From contig JADILV010000073.1 of NCBI GenBank assembly GCA_017695115.1, positions 1-58,484 on the forward strand: a stretch of DNA of 58,484 nucleotides. The letters are read 5' to 3'. The notes beneath the pieces are model-generated. The model worked only from the letters and a program-made list of their open reading frames with translations, did not search any database and had not been told where the DNA came from. Positions 16,777-24,735 of the stretch are shown here, in pieces. This DNA comes from Candidatus Cryptobacteroides avicola (GTDB lineage: Bacteria > Bacteroidota > Bacteroidia > Bacteroidales > UBA932). Numbering within the stretch: position 1 is the stretch's first letter; every line of letters starts with the position of its first letter. The translations under genes were made by a program, and so were the position numbers.

Positions 16777-16784
16777 CAAATATA
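16777..16784 (-). promoter_or_regulatory. Bacteroidota -7 box for the oadA-like gene
   Basis: TATATTTG on the minus strand, 31 bases before the ATG at 16746. It overlaps an upstream in-frame ATG (16779), which rules that ATG out as the start. Confidence 0.6.
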
Positions 16785-16794
16785 ATGGTTTTTA

Positions 16795-17646
16795 TCAAAC
16801 ATTCATCCTTATAGGAGAGAGAAGTCTGTATATCCAGGCAAGCACCGGGTCCGGAAGGACTCTCACCACAGGCTTGAAAATATGGTTCAGAAGGCCTGGC
16901 ATCGTGCCTTTGCGTCTTTTGAATGTAGCTTTCAGGGCCTTTTCTACCGCCTTTTCCGCAGGGACCATTATCCGCAGAGCCCGCGCCAGCTTCCGGTATG
17001 AAGGCTTGAGATTGAAAAGCGGAGTATCCACTGCGCCGAAATATGCATTGGTCACACTCACTCCGGTTCCGCGGCATTCCACTCTCAGCGCACGCGAAAA
17101 ATCTTTTACGAAGCGCTTGGTAGAGGCATACATTCCGAGTCCCGGCCACGGTATCCAGGCGGCAAGGGACGAGACATTCAGAATATAGCCGCAACCTCTC
17201 GCCCGCATATCCGGAACATAAGACCGGCACAACAGGAGCGGTGTATAGTCGTGGACCATCACCATCCGGGAAAGGGCAGCAGGCGATGTCTCTGCAATTC
17301 CCTGATAATAAAACAGTCCTGCATTGTTTACAAGCACTTCGACATCACAGCCGTTCTCCCGTGTAAAACCATACACCTTCTCTGCCGCATCCGGTCTGGA
17401 AAGGTCCTGTACTAAAGGAAGGACCGTGAATGACGATTTATATGGCTTCCTCCGGTCTTCAAGTCCTGATATCATGAGTTTCAATTCACCGGCTACGGTT
17501 TCAAGCTTAAGTGCATTTATATCTACTATAACCAGATTGTACCCCATAAGCGCAAGGTTCTCCGCATACAGCCTGCCCATACCGGACGCGGCACCTGTCA
17601 CCACCGCGAAACTGCGGTAGGCGTTGAAAATATTGTGTAATCCCAT
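16795..17646 (-). CDS. Short-chain dehydrogenase/reductase
   Basis: 283-aa classical SDR with a Rossmann fold, substrate unknown. The cofactor motif TGAASGMG is at residues 17-24 and NNAG is in the middle strand. The catalytic pair YASTK is in MYASTKRFVKDF with an upstream Ser in ILNVSSLAAW. The C-terminal 60 residues are basic and hydrophobic and may contact the membrane, as in long-chain acyl or sterol-type SDRs. The start at 17646 was chosen over a 70-residue extension (ATG at 17856) that runs through the divergent Fur gene. It ends close to the promoter of the oadA-like gene. Confidence 0.88.
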   Translation of the reverse strand: MGLHNIFNAYRSFAVVTGAASGMGRLYAENLALMGYNLVIVDINALKLETVAGELKLMISGLEDRRKPYKSSFTVLPLVQDLSRPDAAEKVYGFTRENGCDVEVLVNNAGLFYYQGIAETSPAALSRMVMVHDYTPLLLCRSYVPDMRARGCGYILNVSSLAAWIPWPGLGMYASTKRFVKDFSRALRVECRGTGVSVTNAYFGAVDTPLFNLKPSYRKLARALRIMVPAEKAVEKALKATFKRRKGTMPGLLNHIFKPVVRVLPDPVLAWIYRLLSPIRMNV

Positions 17647-17686
17647 ATTGCCACAACTGTTTCTAAATTGGAATTTTTCAATTTTA

Positions 17687-17718
17687 TTTGGCCCAAGTAC
17701 AAAATATTCGTACTTTTG
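17687..17718 (+). promoter_or_regulatory. Promoter of the Fur-family gene
   Basis: TTTG at 17687-17690, 20 bases, TACTTTTG at 17711-17718. Predicted start near 17725, giving a leader of about 15 bases to the ATG at 17740. Confidence 0.7.
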
Positions 17719-17732
17719 CACAATTTGAAATG

Positions 17733-17740
17733 CAAATATA
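17733..17740 (-). promoter_or_regulatory. Bacteroidota -7 box for the SDR gene, overlapping the fur start codon
   Basis: TATATTTG on the minus strand whose first base pairs with the A of the Fur-family ATG. Its predicted start (near 17726) almost coincides with that of the Fur-family gene, so the two transcripts leave back to back from the same few bases. Confidence 0.45.
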
Positions 17741-18198
17741 TGACCATTTCCAGAAATACGAATATAGAGACATTCAAAACCGACCTCAAAAGACACGGTC
17801 TGAAAGCTACTCCACAAAGGCTTGCCGTACACCAGGCCATGATGAAGCTCGGCCATGCCTCAGCAGATATGGTTACCGATGAAATTAAAAAAAACGGAGC
17901 TACTAAAGTCACGGTCGCTTCTGTGTACAACATCCTCACGAACCTCGCCCTGCTGGGCATCTATGACCACAGGATGAGTTCAAACAACAAGATGTACTTC
18001 GATGTGAACACATTCAAGCATCTGCATATCTATGACTGCGAGAACCATGAATACAGAGACGTCATAGATGAAGAGCTTCTGGATCTGGTGGAAAAGCACC
18101 TTACAAGGCGCAAGTTCAAAGGCTACAGGATAGAGGACATCGACATCCAGCTGATAGGAAGACCGACAAGAAGGAAATCCAAAAGCGTCTCTGCATAA
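17740..18198 (+). CDS. Fur/PerR-family transcriptional regulator
   Basis: 152-aa metal-dependent regulator. The winged-helix DNA-binding domain is in residues about 8-85 (GLKATPQRLAVHQAM, SVYNILTNLALLGI). The dimerisation domain has the HLHIYDCENHEYRDV metal site. Only one Cys is present, so the structural Cys4 zinc site of many Fur/PerR proteins is missing. It lies divergent from the SDR gene, and its promoter shares bases with the SDR promoter, so autoregulation and SDR control are possible. Iron, peroxide or zinc specificity cannot be told from sequence. Confidence 0.9.
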   Translation: MTISRNTNIETFKTDLKRHGLKATPQRLAVHQAMMKLGHASADMVTDEIKKNGATKVTVASVYNILTNLALLGIYDHRMSSNNKMYFDVNTFKHLHIYDCENHEYRDVIDEELLDLVEKHLTRRKFKGYRIEDIDIQLIGRPTRRKSKSVSA

Positions 18199-18214
18199 AA
18201 CGGCAGGAGCAGGT

Positions 18215-19306
18215 TCACAGCAGCGAACCGTACACCTTTTCAAGAGCGGCCGCGCTGTTTTTCCAGTCGAACATTTCCAGCCGCGCCTTTCCTTTCTTTA
18301 CAAGCGACGAGCACAGATATTTGTCTTCCAGGCATCTGGTTACAGCATCGCAAACGGATTCGCTGTCACCGGGCCTGAAATACAGTGCAGCGTCCGACGC
18401 CACCTCGGGAAAACAGCTTGCATCGGACAGACACACAGGACAGCCGGCCCTGAAAGCCTCCAATATAGGAAGACCGAAGCCTTCATACAATGACGGAAAG
18501 ACAAAGGCTTCCGCATTCTGATAAAGGGAAAGCAGCCGGGCATCGCTTGCCTGCAGTGCCGAAACCCTGCTACCGACCCCTAAAGACACCAGAGCCTTAC
18601 GTTCACAAGCTTTCAGAGGTTCACCTACACACACGACCTGCAAATCCTTCTGCTTGTCCATAACAGGCTTGAGATCATGCATGAAAGGCAGGAAATTCTT
18701 ATATCCGTCACGTCTGCCGACAAACAGAAGATATCTTTCCGGCCACGGTCCTTCCTCAGGCTGCAGTTCCTTGAACGATGCTCCGTGGTATATTACAGAT
18801 ATCTTTGACGGATCCACTTCCGGATACAGGGTAAGTATATCTTTCTTTGTATTTTCAGAAACCGCAACTACATGGTCCGACTCAAGAATCTGTCTTTTCT
18901 TATCTCTGACAATCTTTCCGCCATAGGCTTCCGGATAAAGTTCATGGATCATGTCATGCACAGTGACAACTACAGGTCTGCGTACTTTTCCGAAAAAATA
19001 GCATCCGTAATATGTCGGATGGAAAATATCATATTCCTGATGCGAGATATCATATTCCGAATATGCCTTGTTTATCATATCCACCGCAGCAAGAGGCAGT
19101 TTCCTGCCCCTGAACCTGAAATCATAATCCTTTACCTTCCTCAAAAACACGGAAGAGTTTCCGGAAATATAGACATTCCTGTTGTATTTGAGCGAAACGA
19201 CAGGTTCCACTTCAGGAGAGAAATGGCTGAAAAGTTCGGCAAAATACCGGGTTATGCCTCCGGTTCTCTGCGTTGAAAATTTCTGGTAGTCGAAAAGGAC
19301 TCTCAT
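18215..19306 (-). CDS. GT4-family glycosyltransferase
   Basis: 363-aa GT-B retaining glycosyltransferase of unknown substrate, probably for envelope glycans. It begins MRVLFDYQKFSTQRTGGITRY with the GGI loop. VTVHDMIHELYP lies near residue 120, the nucleotide-binding start YLLFVGRRDGYKN near residue 195, and the EX7E-type motif in SLYEGFGLPILEAFRAGCP (both Glu present) near residue 268. It is the last gene of the run radC-upp-bcp-GT, 17 bases after bcp, and its end is 16 bases from the convergent end of the Fur-family gene. Confidence 0.9.
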   Translation of the reverse strand: MRVLFDYQKFSTQRTGGITRYFAELFSHFSPEVEPVVSLKYNRNVYISGNSSVFLRKVKDYDFRFRGRKLPLAAVDMINKAYSEYDISHQEYDIFHPTYYGCYFFGKVRRPVVVTVHDMIHELYPEAYGGKIVRDKKRQILESDHVVAVSENTKKDILTLYPEVDPSKISVIYHGASFKELQPEEGPWPERYLLFVGRRDGYKNFLPFMHDLKPVMDKQKDLQVVCVGEPLKACERKALVSLGVGSRVSALQASDARLLSLYQNAEAFVFPSLYEGFGLPILEAFRAGCPVCLSDASCFPEVASDAALYFRPGDSESVCDAVTRCLEDKYLCSSLVKKGKARLEMFDWKNSAAALEKVYGSLL

Positions 19307-19323
19307 CTCATCACGTTTTTTTG

Positions 19324-19770
19324 TCAGAGCAATATCTGTGCAGCGTGATTCTTGGTATCGACCTTCTCTATTATTCTTTCAAGAATTCCGTCTTCCGAAA
19401 AAATGAACGTCCGGCGCAAGGTTCCGACACAAGTCCTGCCGCACATCTTCTTCTCTCCCCATGCCCCGAAATCCTGAAGCATCCGGGTGGTCTTGTCTGA
19501 AAGGAGAGTAAACGGGAGCGAGTACTTCTGAGCGAATTTCCTGTGCGAAGCCTCGCTGTCCTTGCTCACTCCTACAACATTATATCCTGCTTCCACAAGA
19601 GCTTCATAGCTGTCCCTAAGGCTGCATGCCTCCGCCGTACATCCCGGAGTATTGTCCTTCGGATAAAAGTAGATTATTGTCTTCTTTCCCATGAAATCCG
19701 AAGATTTCACTACGTTCCCGTCCTGGTCCAGGACCTCGAACTCAGGCATTCTGTCCCCTACTTTCAACAT
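19324..19770 (-). CDS. bcp: Thioredoxin-dependent thiol peroxidase (Bcp/PrxQ)
   Basis: 148-aa atypical 2-Cys peroxiredoxin that reduces hydroperoxides with electrons from thioredoxin, which is served by TrxB in this window. The peroxidatic Cys44 is in DNTPGCTAEAC and the resolving Cys49 lies five residues later. The fold starts DRMPEFEVLDQDG. I used the ATG at 19770; an ATG 18 codons upstream falls inside the upp end. It lies 19 bases after upp. Confidence 0.93.
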   Translation of the reverse strand: MLKVGDRMPEFEVLDQDGNVVKSSDFMGKKTIIYFYPKDNTPGCTAEACSLRDSYEALVEAGYNVVGVSKDSEASHRKFAQKYSLPFTLLSDKTTRMLQDFGAWGEKKMCGRTCVGTLRRTFIFSEDGILERIIEKVDTKNHAAQILL

Positions 19771-19789
19771 AGCATATCTGTTTAACGAA

Positions 19790-20449
19790 TCATTTCTTAT
19801 CACCGTATGCAAGATCACCGGCATCTCCCAGACCCGGCACTATATATGAATGGCTTGTCAGCTCCTCATCTACCGTCGCCACCCACAAAGTCACTTTGTC
19901 GGCCGGAAGATGCCGCTGCAGGTACTCTACCGCATATATGCTTGAAACCGGACAGACCAGATGGGTATGCGACGGAGTCCCGCCTTCAAGAAGTTTTTCG
20001 TATGCCAGCTCCAGTGAAGCGCCTGTAGCCAGCATGGTATCGGCGAGTATAAGGACCTTGCCGTCAAGATCAGGAGCCGTGACATATTCGATGTTGATAT
20101 GGAAATCATCTCCTTTATCGTATTTACGGTACGCGGCCACGAAAGCGTTCTGGGCATTGTCGAAAAAATTCAGGATGCCGTTATGAAGCGGCAGCCCGGC
20201 TCTGAGTATGGTAGCCACGACTATCTGATCGTCAGGTGTATTCACATCAGCGATGCCCAGAGGCGTGGCAACCTTCTTTTCAGAATAATTGAGCCGCTTG
20301 CTTATTTCGTATGCGAAAATCGCCCCGACCCGCTCCAGATTCGTCCTGAAGCGCATGCTGTCTTTCTGGACCGTCTTGTCACGCATCTGTGCGATGAATC
20401 CGTTAAGGATGGAATTGTTTTTCCCGAGATTAATGATTTCCATGGTCAT
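19790..20449 (-). CDS. upp: Uracil phosphoribosyltransferase
   Basis: Salvage enzyme converting uracil and PRPP to UMP. 219 aa. The PRPP-binding loop LILADTMLATGASLELA is near residues 131-147 and the uracil-binding C terminus YIVPGLGDAGDLAYG is intact. The first ATG (20449) and the third codon (20443) are both possible starts. PRPP is made by the prs gene at 46181. It lies 35 bases after radC and no clear promoter of its own is seen. Confidence 0.95.
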   Translation of the reverse strand: MTMEIINLGKNNSILNGFIAQMRDKTVQKDSMRFRTNLERVGAIFAYEISKRLNYSEKKVATPLGIADVNTPDDQIVVATILRAGLPLHNGILNFFDNAQNAFVAAYRKYDKGDDFHINIEYVTAPDLDGKVLILADTMLATGASLELAYEKLLEGGTPSHTHLVCPVSSIYAVEYLQRHLPADKVTLWVATVDEELTSHSYIVPGLGDAGDLAYGDKK

Positions 20450-20484
20450 GAAACATTTTCATGCTAATATACAACAAATTTCTG

Positions 20485-21174
20485 TCAGTGCATAACTTCT
20501 ACGCGTTCCTCCGCAAAACTGTAGAATCTGTCATCGGCAATTATTATATGGTCAAGCAGGGATATGTCGAATGTCTCCGCCGCCTTTTTCAATATGCCGG
20601 TCTGCTTTATGTCGCACGATCCCGGCTGAGGATTCCCGGACGGATGGTTGTGTACAAGAATAATCCCGCTGGCAAGCATTTCAAGCGCGTTTTTGATAAT
20701 CATCTTGACATCTATTACTGTAGAAGAAGTACCTCCGGAACTGAGCCTCTCCTTTCCGAGTATATAGTTGGCCCTGTTAAGATATATCACCCAGCACTCT
20801 TCATGGGCAAGACCTTTCATAAGGTGAAGCATGTGCCTGTAGATCATAGCCGGCTCCGTTATCGAGACCTTGTCTATGGTGCTGGATTCAACGGCACAGC
20901 GCCTTCCCAATTCAAACGCCGCCGCCACGGACGCCGCCTTCCCCGGACCTATACCTGCAGTCCTGCACATCTGTTTCACCGACATGCCTGAAAGAGTAAT
21001 GAGACTGTCTCCGGCAGACCTCAGCAGCATCCGGGAAATATCCACGGCATTGTCTTTCTTGCTGCCCGTCCGCACCATCGTAGCGATAAGCTCGGCATTG
21101 CTAAGCGCCCCCAGTCCTTTCTCCGCCATCTTTTCACGCGGTCTGTCATCCATTCCAAGCTCTTTGATCTTCAT
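20485..21174 (-). CDS. radC: RadC-family JAB domain protein
   Basis: 229-aa protein with an N-terminal helix-hairpin-helix region (AGIGPGKAASVAAAFELG) and a C-terminal JAB1/MPN-like metalloprotease-type domain. The metal motif HNHPSGNPQPGSCD and the upstream Glu in HEECWVIYL are present, so the domain is predicted to bind zinc. The biological role of RadC proteins is unresolved. The start at 21174 is used because the promoter box (21187-21194) lies between it and an upstream in-frame ATG at 21207. Confidence 0.92.
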   Translation of the reverse strand: MKIKELGMDDRPREKMAEKGLGALSNAELIATMVRTGSKKDNAVDISRMLLRSAGDSLITLSGMSVKQMCRTAGIGPGKAASVAAAFELGRRCAVESSTIDKVSITEPAMIYRHMLHLMKGLAHEECWVIYLNRANYILGKERLSSGGTSSTVIDVKMIIKNALEMLASGIILVHNHPSGNPQPGSCDIKQTGILKKAAETFDISLLDHIIIADDRFYSFAEERVEVMH

Positions 21175-21186
21175 CGTTTTTTCCGG

Positions 21187-21194
21187 CAAATATA
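21187..21194 (-). promoter_or_regulatory. Bacteroidota -7 box for radC
   Basis: TATATTTG on the minus strand, 13 bases before the radC ATG, just after the terminator of the upstream MFS gene. Confidence 0.6.
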
Positions 21195-21204
21195 AAGATG
21201 ACCG

Positions 21205-21235
21205 CAAAAGAAAATCCCGGAAAGGCTTCCGGGAT
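21205..21235 (-). terminator. Intrinsic terminator after the MFS transporter
   Basis: Nine-base perfect stem ATCCCGGAA/TTCCGGGAT with a four-base loop, followed on the minus strand by TTTTCTTTT. It separates the MFS transcript from radC. Confidence 0.92.
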
Positions 21236-21264
21236 CACGACATTTTTCTTTTTCTTTAACTTTT

Positions 21265-22689
21265 TTACGAATCTTTACCCTGACCTGAAATATCAGTGCT
21301 TTTCTTGATGTCTTCAATTATCCTCCCGGCCTTTGCATAACCGTCTGCATCCGCCTTCCACATAACCGCTATGACAACGGATCCCACAATACCCACTATC
21401 ACCGACACCATGAATACCGAATTCCAGCCGAAGTGCTGGGCCAGATAGCCGAAGCCAAGACCCGAGACTGTCGTACTCGCATATCCGAACACACCGAGTA
21501 TACCGTTGGCTGTAGCGCAGGCATGTTTTGTGGCCTGATTGGAAGCCGCTATACCCAGAAGAGCCTGCGGGCCGTAGACAAAGAAACTTGACAGGCACAG
21601 GAACACGGCGGCAAGCCAGTTCATATCGGCCGGGGTCTTCCAGAAAAGGAAAAAGGCAACGGTAGCCCCGACTGTGCAGAACAGACATGTCCTGTGCGCC
21701 CTGCTTTGCATGAATCTGTCAGTAAACCATCCGGCGACGAGCATCCCTGCAATACCTCCTATTATCTCGGATGCAGCGACTACAGACCCGGCCTGCGAAA
21801 TTTCCATTCCTTTATATTGCGTAAGAAAAGTCGCCCCCCAGTCAAGTATTGTAAAACGGACTACATAAATACAGAAATTGGATACCGCCAGAATCCATAT
21901 CAGGGGATTCCTGAAAACCAGCCTGCTGATGAACCGCTTGAAGGCCACTCCCGTCAGGACGGTTTCTTTATCATTGTCACCGGCAGAAGACGCAACCCCG
22001 TCATCCATGTCCTCCAGTTCCGGCAGACCGACTGACGAAGGCGTATCCTTCAGCGCAAACAACAGTATGAACGCCCCTACCACCGCTATAGATGCCGGCA
22101 CGGCAAAACAAAGCTGCCATGCACTATAACCAAGATGATCAAGGATGAAAGCACATATCACACTTATAAGACCCGCTCCGATCGAATGGGATGCATTCCA
22201 TATCGATTGTTTGGTGGCAAGTTCCTGCGGCCTTATCCAATGCGCCATGAGACTCATGCACGGAGGCACGCCCATACCCTGGAAATATCCGTTCAGCACC
22301 CATACCGAACCGATGATATACACCAGTGCCATTGTCGCCTTCCCTTCTGTATCAAGCACATCTACAAAAGAATCCATCGCAGGACTGAAACAGATGAAAA
22401 AATTCGCGGCCGCAGACAGGAAAAGACCTGAAGCCATTAGCTTCCTGCGGCTGAACCTGTCTGCCAGGAAACCGTTTGCAAATCTTGACAGGCCGTAAAC
22501 TATCCCGTTCAGTGTAAGGAAAAGTCCCAGCTGGACCTTTGTAATGCCGAGTTCTGTCTCCAAAGCGGGCATCACCACGCTGAAGTTCTTTCTGACAAAA
22601 TAATAGAAAGCATAGCCCAGCATAAGGACAATCAGGGTCCTCCACTGCCAATATCCGTATTTTTTCTTCTGCTCCGTGGTCATAGTCAA
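21265..22689 (-). CDS. MFS transporter, organophosphate:phosphate antiporter (GlpT/UhpT/UhpC) family
   Basis: 474-aa inner-membrane protein with 12 predicted helices. The family signature lies in helix 1 (YYFVRKNFSVVMPALE) and the cytoplasmic motif ANGFLADRFSRRKLM between helices 2 and 3. GYFQGMGVPPCMSLMAHW is typical of the OPA group, which exchanges sugar or glycerol phosphates for phosphate. The substrate cannot be read from the sequence, and a UhpC-like sensor function is possible but no partner kinase is adjacent. A Ser/Gly/Asp-rich loop (residues about 225-245) lies between the two halves. Confidence 0.88.
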   Translation of the reverse strand: MTMTTEQKKKYGYWQWRTLIVLMLGYAFYYFVRKNFSVVMPALETELGITKVQLGLFLTLNGIVYGLSRFANGFLADRFSRRKLMASGLFLSAAANFFICFSPAMDSFVDVLDTEGKATMALVYIIGSVWVLNGYFQGMGVPPCMSLMAHWIRPQELATKQSIWNASHSIGAGLISVICAFILDHLGYSAWQLCFAVPASIAVVGAFILLFALKDTPSSVGLPELEDMDDGVASSAGDNDKETVLTGVAFKRFISRLVFRNPLIWILAVSNFCIYVVRFTILDWGATFLTQYKGMEISQAGSVVAASEIIGGIAGMLVAGWFTDRFMQSRAHRTCLFCTVGATVAFFLFWKTPADMNWLAAVFLCLSSFFVYGPQALLGIAASNQATKHACATANGILGVFGYASTTVSGLGFGYLAQHFGWNSVFMVSVIVGIVGSVVIAVMWKADADGYAKAGRIIEDIKKSTDISGQGKDS

Positions 22690-22735
22690 ACCGTTATTTG
22701 CTTAGTATCAGTCCGATTTTTAAAAAATATCGCGT

Positions 22736-22757
22736 AAAGATATTAAAAAGATATTAA
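22736..22757. repeat. Perfect tandem 11-bp direct repeat between the MFS and HAD genes
   Basis: AAAGATATTAA occurs twice head to tail (22736-22746 and 22747-22757) in the 143-base divergent gap. The gap otherwise lacks a good TAnnTTTG box on either strand; the nearest is TAGTATTTTTAC at about 22784. The repeat may be a regulator site spaced one helical turn apart. Confidence 0.5.
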
Positions 22758-22832
22758 TTAGAGGTTTCATTTTTCAAACTTTTTAGTATTTTTACGAAAC
22801 AAAACGAAACAATAAATATTATTTTCCATAAC

Positions 22833-23735
22833 ATGACGGCCAATTACAACACCGTACTCGACCCCGTTTTAAAAGCAAGACTCAGCAAAATAAAACACGT
22901 GGCCCTGGATATGGACGGTACCATATATCTCGGGAATACACTTTTCCCTTTCACGCTGGACTTTCTGAAAACACTATCAGACAATGGCATAGGCTATTCA
23001 TTCCTCACGAACAATCCGACAAGGTCCGTACATGATTATCTGGAAAAACTCGCAGGGATGGGAATTTCCGCCACAGAAGAGAACATGTACACGACATCCC
23101 TGGCGGCGATAGATTATATAAAGACACATTTCCCTTCCGCCAGAAGACTGTTCCTGCTTGGAACACCAAGCATGGCCCGACAGTTCGGGGAAGCGGGATT
23201 TGAAGAATGCAGTGACGACCCGGACGACATTCCTGATGTGCTTGTAGGGTCATTTGACATGACACTCACCTATTCAAGGCTGTGCCGTGCCGCATGGTGG
23301 GCTTCCCAAGGGGTTCCGTACATAGCTACCAATCCTGACAAGGTCTGCCCGACAAGTGAAAGGACCGTGCTGGTAGACTGCGGTTCCATCTGCAAATGCA
23401 TAGAACATGCAACCGGCCGCAAGCCGGATATAACATTAGGAAAACCCGATCCGACCATGCTGGAGGGTATTCTCCACAGGCATGGACTCGCTCCAGATGA
23501 GATAGCCATGGCAGGAGACAGAATATATACGGACATAGCCATGGCCCACAATGCAGGAGCTTTCGGTGTGCTCGTCCTTTCGGGAGAAACGACTCTTGAA
23601 ACAGCCCTGGCCGTAAAACGGGAATCGGAAAAAGAAAAAGATCCGGAGTTTTTCCCTCCGGACCTTATAGTACGTGATATAGCCGAGCTCGGGGAGCTTC
23701 TGCTGTCATGCCGGAATCCTACCTGGACTCTTTAG
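22833..23735 (+). CDS. HAD-IIA family phosphatase (NagD-like)
   Basis: 300-aa haloacid-dehalogenase phosphatase of the NagD/p-nitrophenyl phosphatase group. The nucleophile motif LDMDGTIYLG has Asp26 and Asp28. TNNPTRS is motif II, GKPDPTM contains the motif III Lys, and AGDRIYTDIAMAHNAG is motif IV. The C2-type cap lies between motifs II and III. Substrates are probably small phosphates. The gene ends with a 17-base overlap with convergent lspA. Confidence 0.92.
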   Translation: MTANYNTVLDPVLKARLSKIKHVALDMDGTIYLGNTLFPFTLDFLKTLSDNGIGYSFLTNNPTRSVHDYLEKLAGMGISATEENMYTTSLAAIDYIKTHFPSARRLFLLGTPSMARQFGEAGFEECSDDPDDIPDVLVGSFDMTLTYSRLCRAAWWASQGVPYIATNPDKVCPTSERTVLVDCGSICKCIEHATGRKPDITLGKPDPTMLEGILHRHGLAPDEIAMAGDRIYTDIAMAHNAGAFGVLVLSGETTLETALAVKRESEKEKDPEFFPPDLIVRDIAELGELLLSCRNPTWTL

Positions 23736-24294
23736 CAAAGAACCTGAACTGGAAAAACAGCAGATAAAGGGCTCCGCAAGTCACACAACTGTCGGCAAAA
23801 TTGAATACCGGTGCAAAGAAGCGGAAAGGATGCCCGCCCAACAGCGGCAGCCAGTCAGGAAATACCGTATCTATTATAGGGAAATAGAACATATCCACAA
23901 CGCGTCCGAACATGAACGGGGCATAATCCCATATCAGACCGTAAAAAAGACAGTCTATTATATTTCCCAGAGCTCCTGCCGTTATCATGGTAAGGCCGAC
24001 CGTTACGCCGAAAGGAGTATCCCCTTTCTTCAACAGCCTGCCTATCCACCATACCAGAAAGCCGAACAGCACTATCCTGAACAGGGACAGCAGGAACTTG
24101 CCTACATCCCCGCCGAACTTCATCCCGAAAGCCATGCCCTCGTTCTCTATGAAATAAATCTGGAACCAGTCTCCGAACACATGGATACTGTCACCTATAG
24201 ACATGTTTGTCTTGACAAGTATCTTGATCACCTGATCGATGATGACCAGAAGCACTCCGAGCGCTATCAGGAATTTCCCTTTAGAAACCTTCAT
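23719..24294 (-). CDS. lspA: Lipoprotein signal peptidase (signal peptidase II)
   Basis: Inner-membrane aspartyl protease that cleaves prolipoprotein signal peptides after lipidation. The lipoproteins BamD, NigD-like and the thioredoxin-fold protein in this window are among its likely substrates. 191 aa with four membrane helices. Catalytic Asp candidates lie in RVVDMFYFP and FNFADSCV, with the conserved GALGNIID segment before them. It is the last gene of ileS-dksA-lspA, one base after the dksA-like stop. The Bacteroidota form is longer than the E. coli enzyme. Confidence 0.95.
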   Translation of the reverse strand: MKVSKGKFLIALGVLLVIIDQVIKILVKTNMSIGDSIHVFGDWFQIYFIENEGMAFGMKFGGDVGKFLLSLFRIVLFGFLVWWIGRLLKKGDTPFGVTVGLTMITAGALGNIIDCLFYGLIWDYAPFMFGRVVDMFYFPIIDTVFPDWLPLLGGHPFRFFAPVFNFADSCVTCGALYLLFFQFRFFAKESR

Positions 24295-24295
24295 C

Positions 24296-24709
24296 TTACT
24301 TGTTCTTGTTCATCATCTCCTTAGCCTCAACGGTGAGCGTGGCATGAGGCACAAGACGGAGCCTTTCCTTCGGGATGAGTTTTCCTGTCACGCGGCATAC
24401 GCCGTATGTCTTGTTCTCGATCCTGACAAGAGCAGCCTCCAGATTCTGTATGAACTTGTACTGACGCTGGGCAAGCTGTCCGGCCTCCTCCTTTGAAAGA
24501 GTGGAAGCCCCTTCCTCCATTACCTTGAATGTAGGGGACGTGTCTTCAATATCGTTGCTTGATCCGTGGGTAACGACATCCCTAAGAGTCTTGTACTCCT
24601 TTTTGGCTTTTGCAAGCATATCGAGGATTATCTCCTTGAATTCCTGAAGTTCCTCATCACTGTAGCGGACCTTGAGTTCTGGCTCATTGTTTTTCTTTTC
24701 TTCAGCCAT
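24296..24709 (-). CDS. TraR/DksA-family protein with degenerate zinc finger
   Basis: 137-aa protein with a long charged N-terminal coiled coil (residues about 15-95) and a C-terminal zinc-finger-like region. It would bind in the secondary channel of RNA polymerase like DksA. In the expected C-x2-C-x17-C-x2-C pattern only Cys105 is kept; Thr108, Thr126 and Ala129 replace the others (YGVCRVTGKLIPKERL). Zinc binding is therefore unlikely, although the fold may persist. It lies between ileS and lspA. Function by family is stringent-type control of transcription, which is inference here. Confidence 0.85.
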   Translation of the reverse strand: MAEEKKNNEPELKVRYSDEELQEFKEIILDMLAKAKKEYKTLRDVVTHGSSNDIEDTSPTFKVMEEGASTLSKEEAGQLAQRQYKFIQNLEAALVRIENKTYGVCRVTGKLIPKERLRLVPHATLTVEAKEMMNKNK

Positions 24710-24735
24710 AATCGTATAGTTTTAGTTATATATCA

